A stretch of DNA of 64,000 bases from the NCBI RefSeq assembly GCF_034521915.1, contig NZ_JAXHLU010000006.1, positions 1 to 64,000 of the forward strand. Direction: 5' to 3'. The stretch is from Fodinibius sp034521915 (GTDB taxonomy: Bacteria; Bacteroidota; Rhodothermia; Balneolales; Balneolaceae). Every line of letters starts with the position of its first letter. Within the stretch, counting starts at the first letter, position 1. The notes beneath the pieces were generated by a model. The model ran no database searches. It saw only the letters and a program-made list of their open reading frames with translations, and was not told where the DNA came from. The position numbers and the translations under genes were made by a program. Positions 34,431-43,352 of the stretch are shown here, piece after piece.

Positions 34431-35837
34431 TTACTCATTAAATCCTTTCCTGATCATTTTGCCCCAGCTTTTCTTCCCTTTAAAGAAGTCAATCAGTCCT
34501 TTGGTTTGCCACCACGAGTGGATTTGGCGATAGCCTAAATTTTCGAGGAAAGAATATAAACTTAAAATAGCCACATCTTTAAAACTACTGTAGGTTTTAA
34601 AAGCAATCTCTTCAGCTAGTACGGCAATTAGCGAGACGATCATTCCATAAATAAAAGAAACCGCTAAAAATAAAAGGATAAAGGTTAGATTAAAAAGGTT
34701 TGGCAGTGAAAGTACAATAATCAAATAGGCATAACCTAGCAGATTTACAATGGGACCAAGCAACTCAAAAAAGAGGAAAAAAGGCATTACGAACATCCCG
34801 ATATGTTTGTAGGATGGATTGAATAACATATACTTGTGTCGCCACAGCGAATCCGCCAAGCCGCGGTGCCAGCGATTGCGCTGATTGCGTAAGCTTGTAT
34901 AGTCAGTGGGGACTTCCGTCCAGCAGATAGGTTCCGGCAGAAATCGGATCTGATAGTCCTCATTGTTTCGCAGATGATAACTGTGCAGGCGTACAATCAG
35001 CTCGATGTCTTCGCCTACCGTATTGGTAAGATATCCCCCTACTTTGATAACAGCTTGACGGTCAAAAATTCCGAATGCTCCGGATACAATCAGCAGGCTT
35101 TTGAAATAATCCCATCCCACACGGCCAAATAAAAATGCCCGAATATATTCCACTGATTGCAGTCGGGCCCAGAAATTTTTGGGCACATGGATTTCTTTTA
35201 TCTCTCTATTTTTGATTTTACAACCGTTGATAACCCGCACGACACCTCCCGCAGCAACGGTATTTTTATGTTCGATAAATGTTTGGATAAGTTTTTTAAG
35301 TACATTTTGCTCCAGAATAGAATCTGCATCAATAGAACAGATTAGCTCTGTTTCCGCAATATTGATGCCGGCATTAAGGGCATCCGCTTTACCTCCATTT
35401 TCCTTGTCTACAACAGTAATAAAGGGATTGTCCGGCGACCGATAGGTATTACGGATATGCTCGTGCTTAATTTGTTCTTCAAAATAAATATCGGTTTTCG
35501 TCAGGTTAAAATGATCGATAAGTTTTTGCAGCGTGCCATCGGTGCTTCCGTCGTTGACGATAATGATTTGGTATTCGGGATACTCCAATTTTAGCAGCGA
35601 TTCTACCGACTCTATAATATTATCTGCTTCGTTGTAGGCGGGTACAAGGATGCTGATAGATTTGAAGAGTTCAGTTTTAAAAAGTGCATCTGCCTCAACA
35701 GACCTGCTATGTAACAGTTGTTTACGAACATAGATGAGTGCTCCAACTATTAACGCCAGGTAAACTGTATTGATAGTAAAAAAATAGCCTATGATAAACT
35801 GCTCAATAAAGTTGAATAACGAAAAGCTATCAAGCAT
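34431..35837 (-). CDS. Membrane processive family-2 glycosyltransferase
   Basis: A 468-residue integral-membrane GT-A enzyme in the mould of PgaC, HasA and YaiP. An N-terminal helix (about 15-37) precedes the catalytic domain with LVPAYNEADNI, VNDGSTDGT, the DxD-type SIDADS and the GED acceptor motif. The QRNRW motif (Q-x-x-R-W) marks processive synthases. Four or so C-terminal helices (about 320-425) would form the translocation channel. It is the third gene of a leftward operon with the response regulator and HEAT protein, and overlaps the HEAT gene by 8 bases. It probably polymerises an exopolysaccharide; the sugar is unknown, though poly-GlcNAc is a fair guess. Confidence 0.9.
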   Translation of the reverse strand: MLDSFSLFNFIEQFIIGYFFTINTVYLALIVGALIYVRKQLLHSRSVEADALFKTELFKSISILVPAYNEADNIIESVESLLKLEYPEYQIIIVNDGSTDGTLQKLIDHFNLTKTDIYFEEQIKHEHIRNTYRSPDNPFITVVDKENGGKADALNAGINIAETELICSIDADSILEQNVLKKLIQTFIEHKNTVAAGGVVRVINGCKIKNREIKEIHVPKNFWARLQSVEYIRAFLFGRVGWDYFKSLLIVSGAFGIFDRQAVIKVGGYLTNTVGEDIELIVRLHSYHLRNNEDYQIRFLPEPICWTEVPTDYTSLRNQRNRWHRGLADSLWRHKYMLFNPSYKHIGMFVMPFFLFFELLGPIVNLLGYAYLIIVLSLPNLFNLTFILLFLAVSFIYGMIVSLIAVLAEEIAFKTYSSFKDVAILSLYSFLENLGYRQIHSWWQTKGLIDFFKGKKSWGKMIRKGFNE

Positions 35838-37023
35838 AAGTTTTACTAAGTCGGTGATTTAAGGCAATTTTGATACCGGATGTAATGTCTAAAATTTTAT
35901 CCAAATATGAATTAAGTTGATCATCGTAGTTACTTTTATCAATATTTTTAATTGACTGCAGAGTTTTTCTTACAAATGATATTAGTAGTGTAATACGATT
36001 GTTATCTCCAGTCATAAATTCGTAGATAATAGCTTTACGGATAGGAAATTCAACTTTAGATAGATGATCTAGTAGCAAAGTCATATTTTCTTTTCCTCCA
36101 AATGTGCTCAGTGTCTTTACCGCAGCTAACCTAATGGGGATGTTACTTCCTTTGCCACAATAGGTTTTTATCAGTTCAGATGCCTCAGTATAATGTAATT
36201 CACCAAGAGCAATAATAAGTCCTCGAATAAAAGAAGCTTTCTCGGGGCTGTAATGTATTCGTTTTAGATACTGATACAAAAACTTACTGCATTCATAAAA
36301 TTTCTGGTACCCCATATATCGAACAATGACATTTTTGATATATGGATCTATTTTTTTTAGCAGTAAATCTTTAAGTGCTTCTCCGACTCGTTCCCGTTCC
36401 TCAGCTAAACCAGAATCGAATACATGAAGCAGTTCTGCGACCATAAGTTCAGAGGTATCCTTTCTTTTTAAAAAACGCAAAAGGGCACTTTTGCGTATTG
36501 TCCAGTCATCGGCCGATTGCAGTGCTTTGGTAGCAGCAAATGCCAATTTTAAGTTTTTTGACTTGCTTACCGTAATAAGCTTGGCTAGGATGCGACTCTC
36601 AAGGTGGGCTCTTTTTTGGAAGTAGATACAGGCGTATATTTTTGAATCGGTAGAAAATTGGAACAGCTTTTTCTGGTAAAAGGAAGCAAAGGTGGGATGT
36701 TTAATTAAGTCATTGAGTCGCTCGCGTTCGGTTCCATCCAGGATATCGTCAAGCTCATTAAGTAGCTTTATAAAAAATGAATAATCCTTTGTCCGTTTGC
36801 TTATTTTTTTGATGATTTCGTCAGCATTGAGCTTTGGGTCGGATTGTTCGGCATAGTCCAAAATTAGAGAAAAAAAATAATTCCTGAATTTTTGCTCATA
36901 CCTTTCCCAGTACTGTTGTTTCTTTCGGGTCCAAAAAGTATAACCCAGTAGAAAAAAGAATAGGAGGGTCAGAAAAACAGTAAGTCCAATCAGTGATTGT
37001 AAGGCAATGTTGAAATCAAACAT
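35830..37023 (-). CDS. Membrane-anchored HEAT-repeat protein
   Basis: A 397-residue protein with one N-terminal membrane helix (about 9-30, LIGLTVFLTLLFFFLLGYTFW) and a long soluble alpha-helical solenoid. HEAT-like units such as NLKLAFAATKALQSADD, SFIRGLIIALGELHY and IPIRLAAVKTLSTFGGKE suggest an interaction scaffold, most likely in the cytoplasm. It lies 15 bases after the response regulator and overlaps the glycosyltransferase start by 8 bases, so it is probably made in step with both. No enzymatic motif is visible. It may relay the regulator's state to the synthase, as PilZ or scaffold subunits do in other polysaccharide systems; this is inference. Confidence 0.8.
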   Translation of the reverse strand: MFDFNIALQSLIGLTVFLTLLFFFLLGYTFWTRKKQQYWERYEQKFRNYFFSLILDYAEQSDPKLNADEIIKKISKRTKDYSFFIKLLNELDDILDGTERERLNDLIKHPTFASFYQKKLFQFSTDSKIYACIYFQKRAHLESRILAKLITVSKSKNLKLAFAATKALQSADDWTIRKSALLRFLKRKDTSELMVAELLHVFDSGLAEERERVGEALKDLLLKKIDPYIKNVIVRYMGYQKFYECSKFLYQYLKRIHYSPEKASFIRGLIIALGELHYTEASELIKTYCGKGSNIPIRLAAVKTLSTFGGKENMTLLLDHLSKVEFPIRKAIIYEFMTGDNNRITLLISFVRKTLQSIKNIDKSNYDDQLNSYLDKILDITSGIKIALNHRLSKTYA

Positions 37024-37038
37024 GCCACAATATACGTT

Positions 37039-37533
37039 CTAAGCGGCTTTTATCAATAATTTTCGAATACGGGCCGCAAACTCCTTGGGTTGAAAGGGTT
37101 TGGTTATGTATTCATCAGCAGTAAGGTCAAAGCCGTGTTCAATATCTTCGGATCGTGATTTGGCTGAAACCAAGACTACTTTAGTTTGCTCAAATTTTTG
37201 ATCTCCCCGAACTTTTTTTAGGATTTCGAATCCATTCATGCCGGGTAGCATCAAATCTAAAATAATAAGCAGCGGAACATGTTCTTGGGCATATTCTAGT
37301 GCTTCAATTCCATTAGATTTACTTACAATCTCGTAATCGAACTCTTTAGAAACGAGTCTACTAATTAGCTTTCTGCTGAGGTCATCATCATCCACGATAA
37401 GAATTTTCTGTTTGGGTGTTGATGACTGTAAAGTTCCCGTACTTTTGTCTGCAGAACTGTTAGCAATTCCTGCTAATTTGCGATATGAACTTATTTTATT
37501 CATAACTGCCTCACTGTTTTGCCGTTGATACAT
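37039..37533 (-). CDS. Stand-alone receiver-domain response regulator
   Basis: A 164-residue protein. Residues 1-41 are a polar, probably unstructured extension and 42-164 a CheY-like receiver: acidic pocket VDDDD (48-51), phosphoacceptor Asp93 in ILDLMLPG, the conserved Ser/Thr as VSA, and Lys in TKPFQPKEF. There is no output domain, so signalling must be by contact with another protein. ATG 37503 (MNKISSYRKL) is an alternative start. No histidine kinase is encoded nearby. As first gene of the operon with a HEAT protein and a glycosyltransferase, it is a good candidate to gate polysaccharide synthesis after translation. Confidence 0.9.
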   Translation of the reverse strand: MYQRQNSEAVMNKISSYRKLAGIANSSADKSTGTLQSSTPKQKILIVDDDDLSRKLISRLVSKEFDYEIVSKSNGIEALEYAQEHVPLLIILDLMLPGMNGFEILKKVRGDQKFEQTKVVLVSAKSRSEDIEHGFDLTADEYITKPFQPKEFAARIRKLLIKAA

Positions 37534-37621
37534 TTTTTGTTTGTGGCAGTTTCATGTTTATGTCACTTAATAGAGTGTAAGTATTTTTATTAAAAAATCT
37601 TAATATTATTTTCAGTATTCG

Positions 37622-37629
37622 TATATTTG
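37622..37629 (+). promoter_or_regulatory. Candidate -7 element for the LtaS-like operon
   Basis: TATATTTG fits TAnnTTTG and lies 62 bases before the ATG of the sulfatase-fold gene, in the divergent region shared with the response regulator. No TTG lies at the expected upstream spacing. Confidence 0.35.
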
Positions 37630-37691
37630 GGGCGATAAAGCAAATATGAATCTATATTTTATGTACAAAACCTTTACAAGGCAACACGATA

Positions 37692-40163
37692 ATGGATAAC
37701 GCGACCCATCAAAAAATTTCCATTTCTTTATCCCGTGTTTTGGAACTTTTCGCCGTTCTTTTTGGGGTGTTTTTATTGGGACGCAGTTACGAGATTGTGC
37801 TTGGCATCTGGAATTTTGGAGACGCATTCGTAGATCATTCCTATCTTTGGGCTTCCTTATTCAGGGATTTACAGTTTAGTGTCATTCTACTTCCTGTGTT
37901 ACTGCTTTTTATATTAGGATTAAAAAGGATCCAAAAGTCCGATGTTGCTAATAAAGTGCTGGCTCATCTTATTGCTTTTATAGGGATAGTGAACATTTTT
38001 TTGATATCATATTTTGGGGCAACAAAGATGCCGTTGGGAGCAGAATTCTGGGCCTACTCATTGAACGAAATGACAAATACGGTAATTGCAGCCGAGCAGG
38101 TGACGGTAGTAGGGGTTGGTTTTATAATAATTGCCTATGTGTTGATGTATGTTTTAATTAGGAAAATACAATCGGTGCATATCTTTAAGAAGGGGCAAAC
38201 GAAAATTGTTTATGGCATCCTGGCTGGAATTGCAGTTTCTTTTGGGTTCTCATTTTTTGCAACGGGTGTTAATGCTACACCGGCCCAGCAGGAAAAGTAT
38301 GCAAATAAGCTATCATATTTTATTGCCCAGAGTGTGGGGTCAGTCGATTGGGAAGCGAATGAATCATTAGATTTTGATCCCAAAGAATATCCATTACTAA
38401 GGCCAGCTAACTATGAGAAAGATGTACTAGGACCTTTTTTCGAAGAGTTTGAACGTCCGCCCAATATTGTTTTTCTGTTAGTAGAAAGTTTGGGCGGTGA
38501 GTTTATTGGTCCATCAGGACAATGGACAGGCTTTGCCCCTTATCTTGATTCCCTTTCTCAGCAGAGTTTATACTGGGGAAATGGTCTGAGTCTTTCGGGA
38601 CGTACTTTCGGGTTGATGCCGTCACTAATGGGATCGCTTCCTTTTGGCCGCCACGGATTTATGGAGCTTGGCCCCAACTATCCAAATCACCAATCGCTTA
38701 TTAGTATACTTGATAACCGAGGCTACCATACGGCCTTTTACAGTGGTTATGATACCTATTTCGACGGGCTCGATTTCTTTCTCGATTATCAAGGGACCGA
38801 CGATGTGTTAAATAAGCAGCGCTTGGAAAAATTACTTCCCGAGGCAAAAAACCACTCGAACTACTGGGGTATTGATGACAAAACCATGCTGGAGTTCTCT
38901 GCGGAATTATTGGATACTGCTAATACATTTCCACGGCTGGAGATCTATCATACCCTGCAAAGTCATTCTCCATTTACGGTTCCCAATGCTGAAAAATATA
39001 AAAAACAGTTCACGAATCGTCTTAACAGATTGGGGCTTTCCGAAAAGAAAAAGGAATCATATCGGCAGTATCAAAATGAGTTTACTACACTGTTATTTGC
39101 AGATCAGGCTGTCAGAGATTTTATGAAGTCATATCAGAAGCAGCCGCAATTTGAGAACACGATTTTTGTGATTACCGGTGACCATTGGCTTATTCCTGTG
39201 CCGCAAACAACGGCTATTTCGCGATATCATGTGCCTATCATTATTTATTCTCCGAAATTGAAAAAGCCGGTTCGCTTTAAGTCCGTTAATACCCATGCCG
39301 AAATAACGCCATCGCTTGTGGCAATGCTGGATCAAAAAACCGATTTGGATATGCCCGAACAAGTGCACTGGATCAGTGGGCTGATGGATACGACGAAGGC
39401 TTTTCAGAGTACGCAGTCGGTACCATTAATGCGTAATAAAAATCGTATTTCGGATTATCTGGATGGGAGATATTATCTGTTTGGTGATGAGCTTTATACG
39501 GTGAACGAAAATCTTTTGCTTAGTCGCAGTAACAATTCACAGAAGAAGGAAGAATTGCGTAAAAAGCTGAATAAATTTAAGTCGTTAAATAGTTTTGTGG
39601 TAGAAAACAACCGGTTGTATCCTTCAAATAACAAGAACGCAAGCCCATCCGAGGAGTACGCTTTTTTATCTGAATATGATACGCTGTTTGCAAAGCTGGA
39701 TTCTTTGTCATTAACGATTGATGAGCAGTTTCTGCGGGCGCGACAACGGGCTTTCGACGGGGATTATGAAGTGGCTCGGGCTATTGCAAAGCGGATTTTG
39801 TTGCGAGCTCCCGAATATCATGATGTGCGAATTTTAATCGGTCGGACGAATGCCTGGCAGGGTAACTATGATAGAGCTGAAAAATATTTTAAAGATGTTC
39901 TGGAAATGGATTCAACCTATTTCGACACGTATAATGCTTATGCAGATAATGAGATTTGGCAGGGTGATTACGAAACGGCTTTGCAGGTAATTGAACGGGG
40001 ACTCAAACATCATCCACAACGAAAATCATTTTTAGAGCGAAAGATTAAAATTCTTTCTCAATTAGATAGACGAAGTCAAGCACAGAAAACATATCAAAAG
40101 CTTCGGGATCTGGATCCTGATTATGAGCAGTTACGGGATTTAAAAGAATATATCGGCGAATAA
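37692..40163 (+). CDS. LtaS-like sulfatase-fold membrane enzyme with C-terminal TPR
   Basis: An 823-residue protein in three parts. Residues 1-220 have about five membrane helices. Residues 255-600 form an alkaline-phosphatase/sulfatase-fold domain of the LTA synthase/phosphoglycerol transferase type: FLLVESLGGEF for the first metal site, the Thr of LSGRTFGLMPSLMGSLP as likely nucleophile, LQSHSPF, and ITGDHW for the second metal site. Residues about 685-823 form TPR repeats that resemble those of the next gene (RAFDGDYEVARAIAKRIL and GNYDRAEKYFKDVLEMD). Family members transfer phosphoglycerol or phosphoethanolamine from lipids to polymers outside the membrane. Its job here is probably to decorate the polymer made by the divergent glycosyltransferase. 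TPR-tailed versions are not typical. Confidence 0.85.
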   Translation: MDNATHQKISISLSRVLELFAVLFGVFLLGRSYEIVLGIWNFGDAFVDHSYLWASLFRDLQFSVILLPVLLLFILGLKRIQKSDVANKVLAHLIAFIGIVNIFLISYFGATKMPLGAEFWAYSLNEMTNTVIAAEQVTVVGVGFIIIAYVLMYVLIRKIQSVHIFKKGQTKIVYGILAGIAVSFGFSFFATGVNATPAQQEKYANKLSYFIAQSVGSVDWEANESLDFDPKEYPLLRPANYEKDVLGPFFEEFERPPNIVFLLVESLGGEFIGPSGQWTGFAPYLDSLSQQSLYWGNGLSLSGRTFGLMPSLMGSLPFGRHGFMELGPNYPNHQSLISILDNRGYHTAFYSGYDTYFDGLDFFLDYQGTDDVLNKQRLEKLLPEAKNHSNYWGIDDKTMLEFSAELLDTANTFPRLEIYHTLQSHSPFTVPNAEKYKKQFTNRLNRLGLSEKKKESYRQYQNEFTTLLFADQAVRDFMKSYQKQPQFENTIFVITGDHWLIPVPQTTAISRYHVPIIIYSPKLKKPVRFKSVNTHAEITPSLVAMLDQKTDLDMPEQVHWISGLMDTTKAFQSTQSVPLMRNKNRISDYLDGRYYLFGDELYTVNENLLLSRSNNSQKKEELRKKLNKFKSLNSFVVENNRLYPSNNKNASPSEEYAFLSEYDTLFAKLDSLSLTIDEQFLRARQRAFDGDYEVARAIAKRILLRAPEYHDVRILIGRTNAWQGNYDRAEKYFKDVLEMDSTYFDTYNAYADNEIWQGDYETALQVIERGLKHHPQRKSFLERKIKILSQLDRRSQAQKTYQKLRDLDPDYEQLRDLKEYIGE

Positions 40164-40204
40164 TCTTTTACTTTGCAATGACGGCTAACAATTAAATCAA
40201 TATT

Positions 40205-41437
40205 ATGAAGAAGGTAGTAACCATTTGCATTGGACTTTTATTAATGGGGAGTATTTCGGCCCTGGCGCAAGGAATGGAAGATCTTTCTGTTGATAAGCTA
40301 TACGAAAAGGCGCGTGCTGTTGCTTTTGATGATGGTGATTATGAAACGGCGCGGAGGTATGCTTATGAGGCGTTGGATCGAAGCCCAAATTATCACGGCA
40401 TCCGAATTTTTGTAGCGCGTTTGTACAGCTGGGAAGGTAACTATGAAAAGGCGGAAGAGGAACTGGACTATGTACTGGAAAAAGATCCCCAAAACCGCAG
40501 GGCATTGATGGCTTTGTTGGATACTCAAAAATGGTCTGGAGACATGGATGCAGCTTTAAAAACAGCGAATCAGGGGTTGGAGTACTACCCCGGTGATACT
40601 GAATTTATGCTGGCGAAAGCGTCTGTTTTATACGGAATGGAAAACTATGAGGGTGCAGAACAGACTTATAAAGCTATTCTTGCAGAAGATTCCGGCAATC
40701 GCAAGGCGCGTGAAGGATTGGAAGATAGTCAGTTAAAGCAAATGAAGTATCGTGCAAAGATATCTTATCGTTATGATCGATTTCGTGAAAGATTTATTCC
40801 CTGGCATTTTACGCAATTTGGATTAACGCGACAGACCCCCATCGGTTCTATAACCGGTCGGGTTGAATATGCGCGAAGGTTTGGGTCAGATGGGGTGCAG
40901 TTTAACATAGATGCGTACCCGTCAATAGCAAAAGGATTCTATGCCTATGTAAGCGGTGGGTATTCGCAGTCTTCCATTTATCCGGATTACAGGTTTGGGT
41001 TTTCGCTTTACAAGTCGTTGCCTTTGGCTTTTGAGCTGGAAGCGGGGATGCGGTATCTGGATTTTGGAACGTCCCAAACCGATATCTATACCATTTCGCT
41101 CACAAAATATCGGGGCAGTTATCTTTTTACGGCGCGCACGTATTTGGTGCCCTCATCAGGAGGCACATCTAAATCCTTGAATATTGTGATACGCCGGTAT
41201 TTTGGGACAGCTGAAACATATATAAGTTTAAATGGAGGGTATGGTACAGCTCCAACAGAAATTGAATTTTCTGATGATATTGCAGCACTGGATTCATGGT
41301 CGATAAGTATTGACGGTCAGTATGCCTTATCTGACATTTGGTTTATAGGCGGTAACGTAGGGTTTGACTCCTCTGAATATCCTAATTTTACCAGAGAGCG
41401 CTTTAGTGCAAAGGTGAATATCTCGTATCGATTTTAA
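40205..41437 (+). CDS. TPR plus YaiO-type outer-membrane beta-barrel protein
   Basis: A 410-residue exported protein. The signal peptide (about 1-22, ending SALAQ) is followed by periplasmic TPR repeats (about 30-180; AVAFDDGDYETARRYAYEAL, GNYEKAEEELDYVLEKDP) and a C-terminal barrel (about 185-410) with alternating strands such as RAKISYRYDRFRERFIPWH, ending in the aromatic SYRF expected of barrel proteins. This is the YaiO-type outer-membrane domain layout; in E. coli YaiO is an outer-membrane protein encoded near the GT2 gene yaiP. The 41-base gap to the upstream enzyme suggests co-transcription. A likely role is the outer-membrane exit for a polysaccharide, like PgaA, but it is unproven. 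Confidence 0.87.
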   Translation: MKKVVTICIGLLLMGSISALAQGMEDLSVDKLYEKARAVAFDDGDYETARRYAYEALDRSPNYHGIRIFVARLYSWEGNYEKAEEELDYVLEKDPQNRRALMALLDTQKWSGDMDAALKTANQGLEYYPGDTEFMLAKASVLYGMENYEGAEQTYKAILAEDSGNRKAREGLEDSQLKQMKYRAKISYRYDRFRERFIPWHFTQFGLTRQTPIGSITGRVEYARRFGSDGVQFNIDAYPSIAKGFYAYVSGGYSQSSIYPDYRFGFSLYKSLPLAFELEAGMRYLDFGTSQTDIYTISLTKYRGSYLFTARTYLVPSSGGTSKSLNIVIRRYFGTAETYISLNGGYGTAPTEIEFSDDIAALDSWSISIDGQYALSDIWFIGGNVGFDSSEYPNFTRERFSAKVNISYRF

Positions 41438-41441
41438 AAGC

Positions 41442-42371
41442 TTATTCACCTTTAATTTCAACGGCAGCAACCTTTGAATCTGCTCTTCTTTTCCACCGAG
41501 CCAATATAATTCCCGCTATCACCAATGCTGAGCCGGTATATTGGAGAAAGGTTAGCTGTTCATTTAGTAGAACGATCCCAAAGAAAAGCCCCATCACGGG
41601 CACAAGGTTTTGATAGGTTGCCGTGTGGACAGCTCCAACAGTCTGGAGACCATAATTCCAGATGAGATATGCTACTCCTATGGATAACAGTCCGCTGTAA
41701 ACAACTCCGCCATATGCTGCTGTCGAAATGTGGGTCCACTCAAGTTGTATGATATTCGGTAATCCAATCAAAGAAAGAACAATTGCACCGATGCTGGCCA
41801 TAATCGCTGAAAACTGAATGGGCGTATAACGTGTCAAAAATGATTTGGAGAGGATGGTGTAGCCACCCCAAACAATGGCAGCGCCGATGATTATGATATC
41901 TCCCAGAAAAGTATCAGAGCTAAATGAAAAAGAATCATTACCACCGGAAATAATGAAAATAATACCAGCAAAAGCGGCGATAACACCAAGTGTTTTAAAT
42001 ATATTCATCTGCTCGAGGTTAAATATATGACTGATAAGGGCGACCCAAATAGGAATAGTGCCCAGCATAACTGCTGCATTTGCTGCATAGGTATAGTCGA
42101 TGCCAATAATAAAAAGTCCCTGATAAATGAGGTTGCCAAGCAAACCCATTCCGATGAGTGGCAGCCAGTCTTTTTTGGGGATGGTAAAGAGTTGATTTCG
42201 ATATAGCAGCACAGCCCAAATGATAGCAGCCGCAAATAAAAACCGGAGCCCATTAAAACTAAGCGGATCAATTTCAGCCAGGGAGTATTTGACGATTGAA
42301 AAATTTAACGCCCAAATAAAGGCTACTAAAAACAGAGAAAATTCTACAACAGACTTTTTAGAAAAACTCAA
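41442..42371 (-). CDS. DMT superfamily transporter (EamA domains)
   Basis: A 309-residue inner-membrane protein with two EamA repeats and about ten helices. Typical stretches are FIWALNFSIVKYSLAEIDPL at the start, YTYAANAAVMLGTIPIWVAL ending the first half, and FFGIVLLNEQLTFLQYTGSA in the last. It converges with the YaiO-like gene, 4 bases between stops, and is divergent from the TetR gene. It is one of three DMT transporters in the window; sequences differ enough that they are not recent copies. Substrate unknown. Confidence 0.85.
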   Translation of the reverse strand: MSFSKKSVVEFSLFLVAFIWALNFSIVKYSLAEIDPLSFNGLRFLFAAAIIWAVLLYRNQLFTIPKKDWLPLIGMGLLGNLIYQGLFIIGIDYTYAANAAVMLGTIPIWVALISHIFNLEQMNIFKTLGVIAAFAGIIFIISGGNDSFSFSSDTFLGDIIIIGAAIVWGGYTILSKSFLTRYTPIQFSAIMASIGAIVLSLIGLPNIIQLEWTHISTAAYGGVVYSGLLSIGVAYLIWNYGLQTVGAVHTATYQNLVPVMGLFFGIVLLNEQLTFLQYTGSALVIAGIILARWKRRADSKVAAVEIKGE

Positions 42372-42487
42372 TGATATAAATGTAGTTAGGTAAGAAAATT
42401 TAACCGTAAAGATAGGGGATAATTGGGAAAGTATTATGCAGTGTTACAATTATTTATCGAGTGTTGGGGATTTTTTAATTGAAAATG

Positions 42488-42518
42488 TTGTACTTAAAAA
42501 AGATTACCCTTACCTTTA
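42488..42518 (+). promoter_or_regulatory. Promoter of the TetR-RND operon
   Basis: TTG at 42488-42490 and TACCTTTA at 42511-42518 are 20 bases apart, matching the Bacteroidota -33/-7 arrangement (TTG, about 20 bases, TAnnTTTG) with one -7 mismatch. The -7 box touches the first operator half-site. Confidence 0.55.
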
Positions 42519-42540
42519 GTCACTTTCTGACTGATAGTCA
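42518..42540. promoter_or_regulatory. Probable TetR operator
   Basis: Three alternating half-sites, AGTCA (42518), TGACT (42528) and AGTCA (42536), make overlapping palindromes; TGACTGATAGTCA is a perfect dyad. It overlaps the -7 region and ends 14 bases before the TetR start, as expected for autorepression. Confidence 0.6.
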
Positions 42541-42554
42541 TTTTATTTAATTAT

Positions 42555-43241
42555 ATGAGTAAAGAAGAACGAAAGGCGCGAGAAAAAGAGCGTCGTAGAA
42601 ATCAGATTATTGATGCAGCTGAGCGGGTCATTTTTTCCAAAAGCCTGGAGCAGTCTACCATGGTTGAGATTGCAGAAGAGGCTGGACTCAGTAAAGGGAC
42701 ATTATATCTGTACTTCAAAAATAAAACGGAATTATACATTGCTATTACCCAGCGTGGCTCTGACTTGCTGAATAGCAAGTTCGCCAAAGTGTTTTCCGGC
42801 ACGCACGATTACACGGGTCTTGAGCTTATAAAAATAATGGGGGAAACCTATCTGAACTTTGTAAGGGAAAATCCGAACTATTTTACGGCTTTCATGTATT
42901 ATGAGTCGATAAGTGATGTTGAGGCGCTTGAGAACAGCAAGTATGCAAATCAATGTGACCAAAACAGAAGAGAGGCGTTGAATTTCATGATACGAGCGCT
43001 ACAGATCGGAATGCAGGATGGTTCTGTTGATGATCGGTATGAGCCTAAAGAGTTGGCTATAATTATTTTTGCAAGTACACGCGGGCTTACGGCTATGACT
43101 CATGCCAGTGGAAGAGGGCATTATTTTGAGCTTTTAGATGAAATGGAAGTAAGCATAACTAAGCTTTTTGAAAACTTTTTAAATCTGTTGGTCGAAGGCA
43201 TGGCATCAAAAAAGGAATTAAAAGATTCAGGAAATGGTTAG
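42555..43241 (+). CDS. TetR/AcrR family transcriptional regulator
   Basis: A 228-residue repressor. The N-terminal helix-turn-helix is MVEIAEEAGLSKGTLYLYF followed by KNKTELY, preceded by a basic arm (KEERKAREKERRRNQIIDAA). The all-helical ligand-binding domain makes up the rest, and no C-terminal family is recognised. It is the first gene of a cluster with TolC, periplasmic adaptor and RND pump genes, and a dyad-rich site sits in front of it, so it most likely represses both itself and the pump until a toxic ligand binds. Confidence 0.9.
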   Translation: MSKEERKAREKERRRNQIIDAAERVIFSKSLEQSTMVEIAEEAGLSKGTLYLYFKNKTELYIAITQRGSDLLNSKFAKVFSGTHDYTGLELIKIMGETYLNFVRENPNYFTAFMYYESISDVEALENSKYANQCDQNRREALNFMIRALQIGMQDGSVDDRYEPKELAIIIFASTRGLTAMTHASGRGHYFELLDEMEVSITKLFENFLNLLVEGMASKKELKDSGNG

Positions 43242-43352
43242 CAATGACTATCGTTCATTTTTCTGTAACATCTTAAAAATTACTGCGTAATTAGACGCCT
43301 TATTGCGCACAGATTTTAACCGTAAATCATTACACTTTGAACTATAATATTT

